Origin: Ectocarpus siliculosus
Lineage: Eukaryota > Sar > Phaeophyceae > Ectocarpales > Ectocarpaceae
DNA length: 64,000 nucleotides
NCBI GenBank assembly: GCA_000310025.1
Contig: FN648398.1
Coordinates: 394,749 to 458,748, forward strand
Reading direction: 5' to 3'
The notes beneath the pieces were generated by a model. That model had not been told where the DNA came from. It worked only from the letters and a program-made list of their open reading frames with translations, and made no database searches. This document shows positions 41,501-50,690 of the stretch, piece after piece. Every line of letters starts with the position of its first letter. Positions within the stretch are counted from its first letter, which is position 1. Made by a program: the position numbers and the translations under genes.

Positions 41501-43293
41501 TGCGGACAGGGGGGGAAACGAGCTCGAGGCCGAAAAAGAAGCCCTCCTAGACTACGTGCAGGTGAGGCCTAGCTGGTCGTGATCTTGCTGTTGTTGTCGA
41601 ACGATGTCGTTGTAGTGGTTGATCTGCGGATCACCTCCCCATTCTGTCTACCGCCGTTGAAGTTCGCAATGGTGATGTCTGTGCTCGGAGAAAGCAAGAA
41701 GATGTTGCTTGTATGTCGCTTGCCTGTTTTTGTTTGTATACTGTTCACGGTACGTATTGCAGTGGTGGCCATAATCTAGGTTCTAGGTTTGTGAAGATGT
41801 TTGTCACGGGTTACCTCCTACGAACCTGCCACAAGAACGCTACCACTTGTTTATTTTTGCTTATTGTTGGGTTACATGCACGCGCGTGCGCTAGCGTTCA
41901 ACAGACGGGCGCGATACACGTGTGGAGGGGTAGACACCTCCCTTGATCTCGGGGATGTGTCACAATCCGCATGTCAGCTAAAAGACGGGAAATAATACCG
42001 CATGTAAACCGAATTACTGGGCCAACACTTTACCAACATCGCCAAATAACCAGCAAAGGTGCAAGCTTGCCAATATGACGCTATAGTCTAGCAGGTGATA
42101 GAACCATTGCAAATGGTACAAATCTTAGGGTTAGGGTTGATGAGTTTTGGTAGTTGCGAAGGATTTGGGTCTTGGAAACAACAACAGAGGAGGAGAGTGC
42201 AGGCATACTTGGCTGTCATCTCAGCTCGCGAACACTTTCTGTAAAACAGAAAACAAGGTCGAGAAATATGTTATCAACGTTTCCTACTGAAATCGATCGT
42301 GACTCCGCAGGACTTGTTGGGGAGAATCAAGGGGTTAGAGGCCGCCTGCGCGAGCCTCGAGCGAGAGCGCGGAGATAGCTCAATAAACCTCGAGAAGACG
42401 CGCAAAGATCTTCAGCAGAAAGAGAAAGCTATCGCCCAGGTGGGTGTGTTGTAGATCGTGGTAGGTCAAATCGTTCAGGGTCACACATCACTCCACAAGC
42501 AAGCGTTTCGGTGGTCATGGATTGCGGGTTGCCTGCGGAATGCCTCACACGAGTTAGGGTAGGTTTGCACGTGTGGGCCATCTTCCCTTATCGGACATGT
42601 GCACCTTGCGAAACACCTTGTCAAGGAACAACGCGAGATAACCTCGAGCCCGCGAAACGTCTACTACAGCACTTTGAGGCTGCTATTTTGGTGCCCGCAC
42701 GGATTATTAATGCCTACATCGACAAGAAAACTCGAGATACCGCAATTCGCGATGCCGTTGTCTCCACCCTCCATCATGAAAACAACAGCTCTGACCCCCA
42801 CCCAGAACATCTTGCTCCCGCGTTTGTCCAACCCGCGCAAGGTGGATCACATCGTCGTGGCCGAGCAAACCCAATTACGCGGAAATACGGGGACATATGC
42901 AAACACCTCTTTGCATCCGTGAGATGTTAGCCAGATGAGCTCGTCACAAATGCATAGCTGTGCGAAACAAAGAGAGGCGCTCAACACCCACGTGCCAATA
43001 ATTGCGAACACCAAAAGATAAGCAGGTTAGCTGAGACTCCACCCGATTTTCAGCCCCAAGACCACAAGTAAACCTGCTGTACACATGACTTGAAGCGACG
43101 TCGAAAACTGACCATGGTCCTCGATATATTGTGCAAAATGAACCGGACCACCACCAAAAAGACGCAATCGCAGATCGAGGATTTGCAGAAGACGGAGAAG
43201 GTGGAGCGTGTAGAGAAGGAAGAGATGGGCCGACTGTACAACGAGCTTCTAAAGCAGCTCAAGACAGCTGAGGAAGAGAAGGAAAAACTCCAG
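38574..43293 (+). CDS. Coiled-coil protein, exon group A
   Basis: Unknown coiled-coil protein. Exons: 38574 (acceptor CTCCAACAG; or an initial exon from ATG 38792)-39252, 40216-40570, 41097-41561, 42311-42439 and about 43174-43293. Junctions are in phase: AG|G joins exons 1-2 as Arg, and the others are phase 0. Heptad-like segments include KELAALTERLQEEAAYSRL, ELSKDVERLEQKLREQREA, AELARQLARARSTAESSRE, LEKTRKDLQQKEKAIAQ and ELLKQLKTAEEEKEKLQ, separated by Gly/Ser linkers. The exon 2 to exon 3 junction needs a GC-AG intron (CAG|GCGGGT). Long coiled coils of this kind serve cytoskeletal, centrosomal or vesicle-tether roles, but nothing here decides which. An acidic frame at 43683-43820 may be a further exon. 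Group B at 51.3 kb continues in phase 0. Confidence 0.7.
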
Positions 43294-44618
43294 GTATGAA
43301 GCCGGCCCCATTTAACTACTACCGACATATAATGCCACACGGATCCATCCGCCTTTGGATGGCGAACAAATTGAAGCCCGAATCTGTTCGAGAGCGGAGC
43401 GGGGCGTACACGATTTGAAATCAGGCAAAATGGAGCTATGCGTGTGGGTTCTAGGGGGTAGTACATTGGTCAGCTTTCGGTGTGTTCAAGAACGAAAACG
43501 AACAACTCGTCCACAGGGCCGATAAGGTGATCGACCTTCCTCAAGCGTGATAACAATTCACCGTAGGCGGACGGACACTGATTTACTTGTCGTGTAATTC
43601 GAATACCATGGTGTGGCATGGGGGGACGACGGAAGCCGACGCGTGGCCCCGTCGTCCGCTTCATTGCACTTTCTTCCCACAAGCCCTCCTGGAAAAAGCA
43701 GAAACGGGAACAAGGAGCACCTTCGTGAGCCAGCTGACAAATTTGAGTATCGAAGAGGACACCGACGAAAGAGAAGAAGAATCTCAAGCAGAATCTCAAG
43801 CAGCGTCTCAAGTAGTCTAGACTACATCATCGTCTATCACCATTGTACGATGCATCACCCTCTTTCTTCGGATGATACTCCACATGCACATAACTCTGCC
43901 AGGTTTCAAAACGAAAGTGCGCCGCAAAAATATTGGGTCTACTCTATTACCTACAGGTACATGTGTAGGTGCCAGCAGTAGTAGCGCTTGGCAAGAAAAG
44001 GAACGCTGCTGTAATCACTGCGGGTTATGCAATACATGCAACATAATAGGCTCGTGGCACCAAGCGTTTGCGGGGCACGGGGCGCGCCGAGAAGGAAATG
44101 GTTGATGCGCGTTCACATGTACGTCTACCTCACACAACGACAAGTACCTACGTACCTACCCTCAGAGAACCTCCAAACGAGGCCAAACGAGAGTGGCTAC
44201 CACCATTCATACAGGAGGAGCGGGTTGTCCGCCCTTGTATGCATAGGCCACCCTAGCCATACTTCGGGCGTCTGAGGGATTGGCGTTGTGTTGGTGTGTG
44301 GTCATAGCGTGCGCGCTGTTTTGAACACCCACCGAACCTCCAGCTGCTGCCGCTGTGCAATCATGTAGAAGAGCACAAACAAAACAGTACCACAGCAGTA
44401 CTGTAGTACCAGTACTGGCGTGTAGCTCAGCTTTCAGAACTACACCAGGAGCCAAACAGCGGCAGCCTCTGCTGTAGTACATAGAGGGGTGAACGAGCTT
44501 GCCGATGAACCAGTTGGCGAGGCAATCTTGGTGGTAACGGTGCTGCTGCTGTAAGTATACGTGCATGTAAAAGCAGTACATACAGCAGTAGTTTGAATTT
44601 TTTGCATTGTGCGTTATG
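43294..44618. other. Intron or intergenic sequence
   Basis: Between coiled-coil exon group A and the U5 promoter no gene is seen, apart from the possible acidic exon at 43683-43820. Confidence 0.45.
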
Positions 44619-44666
44619 TTGGCGCAGATCAAATTGGTGAGTTTTTCAAGGGAGACTGTATATAAA
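44619..44666 (+). promoter_or_regulatory. U5 snRNA promoter: upstream element plus TATA box
   Basis: TTGGCGCAGATCAAA (44619-44633) lies at about -74 to -60 and GTATATAAA (44658-44666) at about -35 to -27 of the proposed U5 start. A TTGGTGAGTTT stretch just after the first element is shared with the U1 promoters. Confidence 0.85.
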
Positions 44667-44692
44667 CCGCCGGCACCTGCAACCACCTAATC

Positions 44693-44802
44693 ATCTCCGA
44701 TCCTCTCGCATCACGAACTTCACCCTCGCCTTTTACTAGGATGAACCGTGCGGAGAGGATCCTGAAGGAGTATCACTGATTTTTGACCCCACTCCGTGGG
44801 GT
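44693..44802 (+). ncRNA. U5 spliceosomal snRNA
   Basis: U5 holds the exons together during both splicing steps. The invariant loop I sequence CGCCTTTTACTA is at 44727-44738, on top of a long stem whose base pairs GATCCTCTC with GAGAGGATC. An Sm site (GATTTTTGA, about 44779) follows, and a short 3' hairpin (ACCCC/GGGGT) ends near 44802. The length of about 110 nt fits U5. The 5' end is placed from the promoter spacing and an initial A, so it is good to a few bases. Confidence 0.93.
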
Positions 44803-45541
44803 AAGAAGGACCACGGCGTACGCGTTGCTTGCCCATACCACATCCCAACCTCAACCAACACCCACAGCAACACCGCACAAAAAACAACAACAAAACAAAA
44901 TTGCTTGGACGCACCGTACACAGCAGACAGACGGCACAGGAGCACATACATAGCGTGACCTCTGTGAATTGCGCCCCCTTCCTTCCTCTGATGTCTCTAA
45001 AAGTCATGAATAAACATCACAACAAGACGTTCTTCTGTCCGTCACCCCCGCCCGACAGCGTCCATCACACTTAGTAGTAGTTGTTGTTGTTGTTGTTGTC
45101 TTCACATTAAAAACCGTTCCGATCTCTCTCTACCCAGTACCTTCGTATGTCCGTAATGATCCAACACTCGACGCGGTCGATTCCCGTGGTCACAGGTTAA
45201 CTTACCCTAAAAAGGTACACTCAAATAAACTGGCCCCGAGGGGTCCGCAAGTCAATAGAAATCAACGACAGATATTCTGGGATCCTCCGCTCCCTCTTCA
45301 CGCTATGCGGGGTATCAACTGAGATTAGCAGTCACTATCTATCATGGGCCGGAGAGAAAGAGGCACACTCCCTTGGTTTAATCTTGGTACTTCACAACGC
45401 AAGCAGAGACAAGTCCATCTGGCACAGAAAAAGAGAGAAAAAAAGAGCGAAAAAAAAAAGGACAAAGAGGAAAAAAGAAAAGAAAAGAAAAAAAAAGTAG
45501 GCACCCCATAGAATAACAGAAACGTTTGCTGACACCGACGT
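44803..45541. other. Spacer between U5 and U2
   Basis: No gene. A/C-rich sequence follows U5 (44850-44900), and there is a GTT run at 45078-45100. Confidence 0.6.
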
Positions 45542-45586
45542 TTGGCGCAGACCAAAATACCCCCCTTTTCAGGCTTGAGTGTATAG
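45542..45586 (+). promoter_or_regulatory. U2 snRNA promoter: upstream element plus TATA-like box
   Basis: TTGGCGCAGACCAAA (45542-45556) lies at -73 to -59 of U2, and a weak TATA-like GTATAGGAAA (45581-45590) at about -34. The 15-bp element is identical to that of both U1 genes. Confidence 0.85.
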
Positions 45587-45614
45587 GAAAAAAAACTGGC
45601 ACGGCTAGAACGGC

Positions 45615-45805
45615 ATACCTTCTCGGCCTTTTGGCTAAGATCATGTGTAGTATCTGTTCTAATCAGTGTGAAAACTGATTGACGCTCAATGAGCGTCATT
45701 TTCACACCTGTTTTTGAAATCGTCGGGTTCGCACTGCTTGCAGTGTTCCGGCAGGATTTCCTCGGCATTCCACTACCGCCTTGTGAGGTCCGTCCCCTCG
45801 GGGAC
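45615..45805 (+). ncRNA. U2 spliceosomal snRNA
   Basis: U2 pairs with the intron branch site. The 5' end ATACCTTCTCGGCCTTTTGG and following AAGATCA form the canonical stem-loop I. The branch-point recognition sequence GTAGTA is at 45647-45652. Stem IIa (AATCAGT/ACTGATT) and IIb (GACGCTC/GAGCGTC) are perfect, then an Sm site (TGTTTTTGA, about 45709), stem III (GTCGGG..CACTGC/GCAGTG..CCGGC) and a terminal hairpin GTCCCC/GGGGAC ending at 45805. The length of 191 nt is typical. It is convergent with the U1 gene 200 bp downstream. Confidence 0.97.
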
Positions 45806-45830
45806 ACAAACAACAAAACCAACCACCCAA
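45805..45830 (+). promoter_or_regulatory. Candidate snRNA 3'-end signal (A/C-rich)
   Basis: CACAAACAAC follows U2 immediately and recurs 23 bp after the plus-strand U1 (60817-60826). U5 and the minus-strand U1 are also followed by A/C-rich tracts of CAACA type. By analogy with snRNA 3' boxes this may direct 3'-end formation; low complexity makes it weak. Confidence 0.35.
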
Positions 45831-46004
45831 AAAACACGATCATCAGCACGGATGCAAACAACTTCCCACCCCCACTAAAACTGAATAATATCACCTGTGT
45901 CCGTTTCAATGTGCAGGTGAGTTTGGGTGTGGTGATGGCTAATTAAGCGGTGTTCCGTTGTCGCGTGTACTGTGTTGTGTTGTGTTGTGTTTTTTTGTGT
46001 TGGT

Positions 46005-46176
46005 GGGAGGGTCGCAAGCGAACACCTCCCCGGAAAAAAATTATGCGGTAGAGATACCCCCGAAGGAATATTCTCCAGGGATTACAGCACTCCAGGGTCT
46101 AGCCCAGTGCAAGAGCCTGCTCCCCCTGGGGTCACCAGTCATCTTGACCACTGGCAAGCCCCCGCCAGGTAAGTAT
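46005..46176 (-). ncRNA. U1 spliceosomal snRNA, copy 1
   Basis: U1 recognises the 5' splice site. Read on minus, it starts ATACTTACCTG, the canonical splice-site-pairing end, then stem-loop I, stem-loop II containing TTGCACT (the U1A-binding core), stem-loop III, Sm site AATTTTTTT and a 3' hairpin (GGGAGG/CCTCCC). The length is 172 nt. By eye it is identical across the whole RNA to the copy at 60623-60794. Translations across it give a repeated protein-like string that is not a protein. Confidence 0.96.
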
Positions 46177-46202
46177 ACTTGCTGCTTACAGCGTCGGTAT
46201 TC

Positions 46203-46250
46203 TTTATATATAGTCAACCGTCCTAAACTCACCACTTTGGTCTGCGCCAA
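46203..46250 (-). promoter_or_regulatory. U1 copy 1 promoter: upstream element plus TATA box
   Basis: On minus, TTGGCGCAGACCAAA (46236-46250) lies at -74 to -60 and TATATATAAA (46203-46212) at -36 to -27 of U1. Sequence homology with the other U1 copy ends just upstream of the 15-bp element. Confidence 0.87.
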
Positions 46251-46808
46251 CATGATGCAAACAAACAACAACCGTTTCTCTGTTTGCTACCACCTAGGAC
46301 GGTTGTCTGCTGCGAACTTACTACCACCTAGCAATTTTCCTGCTTCGTGTACGCGATGGCTGGTGGTGCGTTGTGGGGATGAGTTTATGGTTCGAGTCCC
46401 CGATACCAACCCAACCAAATGTTTTTGGGAGGCTGGCAATCACTGCTGTTGTAAAAGCGGATCATCATTCGTGGGGGTCTACAGACTGTAGACATGTGCC
46501 ACGGGTCCCGGAGCCTGTAGTCTACGCCCTCTACGGAGATCAACATTGATCTCGCTTCCGGTGGGCTCATGATACATACAGCAGCAGTGTGCCCACGCAA
46601 AGAAATGCACTCAAACAATCAGCTCCCTGAGGCGTATGTCCGGCCCTCTCTTGGAAATTGTGCGGCCCTCTGTTGGACTCCATCTTTACCGGGTACAGTA
46701 TTCTCGCTTGCCAAACAGACGATTTTTCATCGGCAATAATGCTATTTGCTCCACCGTTATAGCTCTAATAATTGGCCTCAAACCTTTTTCGTCGTGTCCG
46801 CAAGGCCC

Positions 46809-47136
46809 TAATCGTGGAACTAGACCATCCGGCCAGTCAGCGCTGACTAGCCGGATGGTCTAGTTCCGCGATTAGAGGATTCCCGCACGAAGTTCGAATA
46901 CCGGCCGGATCACTTTTCTTTGCGTAGAATTACCATTGACTGCGCAGCCGCGTCTGGCGAGGGGTCCGTCCCCGGAGATCTCTAGTCTCAATCCCAGTGA
47001 ATAGGTCTAGTTCCGCCTCAAGCCCGTGTGATCCGGCCGGGTGCTAACGAGCTCTGAGCATATCTTTTAATCGGTAAAATTAGACCACCCGGCTAGTCAG
47101 CCGCTGACTAGCCGGGTGGTCTAATTTTACCGATTA
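46809..47136. mobile_element. 328-bp insertion with palindromic (hairpin) ends
   Basis: Each end is itself a near-perfect hairpin: 46809-46874 (two 33-nt arms, 2 mismatches) and 47068-47136 (two 34-nt arms, perfect, one-base spacer). The two hairpins are related (both TAATCG..TTAGACCA/CTAGACCA..CTAGTCAGC). GGCCC flanks the insertion on both sides (46804-46808, 47137-47141) as a likely 5-bp target duplication. It interrupts the left arm of the larger inverted-repeat element. Confidence 0.8.
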
Positions 47137-47337
47137 GGCCCATCCCGTTCTTCCGAGCTATCGGACACTCCCATTCGATATGTTCCCGCAGATATATGGT
47201 CAACAGAGGGGGTTCCGCAGCATCTAGGCGGGGGGGCGAAATGTCAATTGTCCCGCTACACCTCCCGCCACATAGATAGCTGAACCGCGCCTTAACTCTG
47301 CCCGCACCGTGTAGGCACGGCTCACAGCTATCATTCA

Positions 47338-47945
47338 AGCCATTGAGCACCCCAATCGGAACAGTGGGTGCAGAGAAACGTCCACCCTCGGGAGCTCAGT
47401 GGCTCAAGGGCCGGTGGAGCAGATAAGCTTAACTGCTTCACCAGGCCAAACTCTATGTAACGGGTGTTGTTGTTTGCTCTACATTCCAAGGCTTGCATTG
47501 TGTCGGCCCGGCCCACAGCCATCATACAAGTCATCGGGCACCCCGATCGAGGGTGCAGAGAAACGCCCACCCGCGGGTGCTCAATGGCTCAGCGGTCCGG
47601 TGGAGGAGACTAGCTAATCTGCTCCACCAGGCCAACCTCTACGTAAATGGTGCACTTTGCTCTACGAAGACTCCCATTGTATATTGGCTCGGCCTACAGC
47701 TATTGTACAAGCCATCGGGCACCCCGATCGAAGCACAGGATGCAGAGAAACGCCCACCCACGGGGGCTCAGTGGCTCAAGGGCCGGTGGAGCTTATCTGC
47801 TCCACCAGGCCAAACTCCATCCGCTTGACATCGTTTGTCCTACTAAGACTGGCCTTGTCGTACAAGCCATCGGGCACCCCGATCGAACTAGTGGGTGCAG
47901 AGAAATGCCCAACCACGGGGACTCATGACTCAAAGGCCGGTGGAG
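47338..47945. repeat. Four subterminal direct repeats of ~150-190 bp
   Basis: Units begin near 47338, 47529, 47711 and 47864 with GCCATCGGGCACCCCGATCG or a variant, followed by GGGTGCAGAGAAACGCCCA, CTCAGTGGCTCAAGGGCCGG and TGGAGC. About two inverted copies lie in the right arm (49100-49360). They give rise to repeated spurious proteins. Confidence 0.85.
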
Positions 47946-47974
47946 CTGATATGTGGCCTTTGAGGCACTCCCTC

Positions 47975-48755
47975 GTTAGATTAACTGTACCCTCTCGTCA
48001 GATTCACTGTAACCCGATCAGATACGCTGTGTTCCCTCATCGGATACACTGTATCACCTCGTCAGATACACGGTATTCCCTGATCAGACACGCTGTATTC
48101 CCTGAGCAGATACACGAAATTCCCTCGTCAGATACGATGTATCCCCTGAGCAGATTCACTGTATTCCCTCATCAGATACACTGTATTCCCTTGTCCGATT
48201 CACTGCATTCCACCGAGTGCAGCGTATCTGATGAGGGGATACAGTGAATCCTATGAAGGAATGCAGTGAAAAGTTCAAGGAATACAGTGTATCTGAAGAG
48301 GGAATACAGTGATCCTGCCCAGGGAATACAGTGTATAGGATGACGGAATACAGTGATTCGAACCAGGAAACACGGTGTATCTGATGAGGGAATACAGTGA
48401 ATCTGCTCAGGGAGTACAGTGAAAAGTTCGACGAATACGGTGAATCTGATTAGGGAATACAGTGATCCTGACGATAGAATACAGCGTAATTGATAAGACG
48501 GTGTATCTGATGAGGGAATACAGTGAACCTGCTCAGGGAATCCAGTGAACAGTACAAGGAACACTGTGTATCGGATAAGGGAATACAGTGACCCTGACCA
48601 GGGAACACAGTGTAGTTGATGAGGGAATACAGTAAAACGAGAGAGAGAATACGGTGTACTTGATAAGGGAATACGGTGAATCTGCTCAGCGGATACAGTG
48701 CATGTGATCAGGGTATACTGTGAATCTGTCCAGGAAGTACAGTGTAACTGCATCA
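47975..48755. repeat. Inverted minisatellite of ~22-bp units
   Basis: Some 35 degenerate units: in 47975-48212 they read CAGATACACTGTATTCCCT, and from about 48215 to 48755 they read in the opposite orientation, AGGGAATACAGTGAATCTG. The array therefore folds on itself around 48212. It sits in the middle of the Mutator-like element. Confidence 0.88.
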
Positions 48756-48819
48756 TTCCCTAGAGCACTGCGCCGTCCTATCACGGCGCCAAGAGGCACT
48801 CGTAAGCGGAGAGGAGGGC

Positions 48820-49030
48820 CCACAATGGAGATGGGGTGCTCGTTGTGGACGGGGAGTGCCGTTAGTTGAGGGGGAGTGTCCCAACCAACCAGGGAGGGGC
48901 GTTATGGGGCTGCTAGTTGGGGGGGGCGCCCGTTGTGGGAGAGGAGTGCCCGTCAACCCGAGGGGGGTGCCCGTTGTAGGGGGGGGAGTGCCCGTTAGCC
49001 TGGAGGGGTGCCCATTTGAGAATATTAACC
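48820..49030. repeat. G-rich minisatellite (GTGCCCGTT units)
   Basis: Irregular units of about 20-40 bp containing GGGGGTGCCCGTTGTGG or close variants. G-rich on the plus strand and a candidate for G-quadruplex formation. No coding meaning. Confidence 0.75.
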
Positions 49031-49472
49031 CGTATCCAGGGGGTGCCCCTATCCTGCCGCAAGTCTTCGTAAGACTAACAGCGCCCTCTAGATAGAATTT
49101 GGCCTGGTGGAGCAGATAAACTTACCTGCTCCACTAGGCCCTTGCGCCACTGAGCCCCCGTGGGTGGGCGATTCTTTGCACCCACCGGTCCGATTCGGGT
49201 GCCCGACGGCTTGTACGATGAAAGTCTTCGTAGGACCAACATCGCCCTTTACATAGAGCAGTTAAGCTTATCTGCTCCACCGGTCCTTGAGCCACTGAGC
49301 CCCTGAGGTTGGGCGTTTCTCTGCACCCACTGTTCCGATTGGGGTGCACGATGGCTTGAATGACAGCTGTGAGCCGTGCCAGCACGGTGCGGGCAGAGTT
49401 AAGGCGTGGTTCAGCTATGTGACGGGAGGTATAGCGGGAAGTTTGACACCCCGCCCCCCCCCCCCTAGATGC

Positions 49473-50690
49473 CCCCCTTCCCCGGTGTTTGCCATCGGGG
49501 TTGGGTTTTCGTCGCTTGGCAACGACGTTGTATAAAAAGCCACCACCCCCACCCCCGTAGCGCAACGATGTTTGCCATCGGGGTTGGGCTTTCGTCGCTT
49601 GGTATCGATGTTGTAAAACAGGCCGCCCCCCCTTGTGTTTGCCATCGGGGTTGGGTTTTCGTCGCTTGGCAGCGATGTTGTAAAAAAAGCCAATTCACTT
49701 CTTGAACTCGGCAACCAGGTTACCGCTTTTATTTTTTTGCCTTTGGTTTTTTTTTTTTGCGGTAACCATGAATGGTGGTCGAGTAGGTTATGTTGTGTGG
49801 GGTCGAGAACCCTCACTCCGCGCACAGGGGAAAATCGCACGTTGTGTTAAAATGGTCAAGCACCCTCGAGGCAGTTACACAGCGCTTCCAACTGGCTCTG
49901 GAAGTGAAAGCACCAGAAAAAAAATTAAGTCATACGCAACTGTCATCCGTACGCAAGGAAGTAAGCACAAGATGCCGAACACCCTTAGCAGGATGCAGCG
50001 CACCCTTCATGCGACTCGCCGAATACCTCACGGCGCTTCGCGCCTGGTGATGTGGGAGCCTGGTCCGGTGAGAACCCGGCGTGCTCCGTCCCGGCTTTGT
50101 AGGGATGCGAGGTCAATGGTCTATCGACTACGGCATGCACGACTATGAGTACCCCCCCCCCCCGGTGTTTGCCATCGGGGTTGGGTTTTCGTCACTTGGC
50201 AACGACGTTGTAAAACAAGCCAGTTCACTTCGTGAGCTCGGCAACCAGGGGACCGTTTTTTTTTTGCCTCTTTTTTTTTGCGGTAACCATGAACGGTGGT
50301 CGAGTAGGTTATGTTGTGCGGGGTCGAGAACCCTCACTCCGCGCAAGGGGGATGATCGCACCACGTTGTGTTCAAATGGTCAAGCATCCTTGGGGCAGTT
50401 ACACAGTGCTTATAACTGTCTCTGGAAGTGAAAGCACCAGAAAAAAATTAAGTCATGCGCAGCTGTCATCTGTACGCAAGGAAGTAAGCACAAGATCCCG
50501 AACCCCCTTACCAGGATGCAGCGCCCCCTTCTTGGGACTCGCCGAATCCCTCACGGTGTTTCGCGCTTGATGATGTGAGCCCCTGGTCCGGTGAGACCCC
50601 GGCGTGCTCCGTCCCGGCTTTGTAGGGATGGGAGGTCAATGGCCTAACGATTACAGCATGCCCGCCAAGGGGTCCCCCCCCCCCCCCTCC
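49473..50690 (+). mobile_element. Tandem SINE-like retroposon pair with poly-C tails
   Basis: Copy 1 spans about 49635-50163 and copy 2 about 50164-50690; each runs from TGTTTGCCATCGGGGTTGGG to GGTCAATGG(T/C)CTA.CGA and GCATGC, and then poly-C. Two extra head-only modules precede them (from about 49491 and 49568). CCCCCCTAGATGC occurs on both sides (ending 49472 and 50703), a target duplication of the kind left by retroposition, and the insertion splits the right arm of the Mutator-like element. A possible A box (TGGTCGAGTAGG) and B box (GGGTCGAGAACCC) lie within, but closer together than in tRNAs. The 3' tail matches the LINE at 12.95 kb. Confidence 0.8.

Noticed and set aside
42124-42139. 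TTAGGGTTAGGGTT, telomere-like
   Set aside because: Just over two units; too short to be a telomere or clear interstitial array.
45325-45909. 194-aa minus-strand frame
   Set aside because: Overlaps U2 and an A-rich tract; phenylalanine-rich shadow of low-complexity sequence.
46340-46412. Possible tRNA (GGTTCGAGTCC B box)
   Set aside because: B box is perfect but no D arm, acceptor stem or anticodon arm can be formed; at most a SINE relic.
45958-46491. Protein-like frame (177 aa) that recurs on the minus strand at 60416-60853
   Set aside because: Both are translations of the antisense of the two U1 snRNA genes and their promoters; the identity is RNA-gene identity.
47331-47928. Overlapping plus frames with repeated Gly-Thr-Pro-Ile motifs
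   Set aside because: Translations of the subterminal direct repeats of the Mutator-like element.
48172-48756. 194-aa minus-strand frame with repeating Ser-Leu-Ile-Arg texture
   Set aside because: Produced by the 22-bp minisatellite, whose unit length keeps a frame open.
47338-49030. CRISPR-like array
   Set aside because: Eukaryotic context, degenerate units, no regular spacers; these are tandem repeats inside a transposon.
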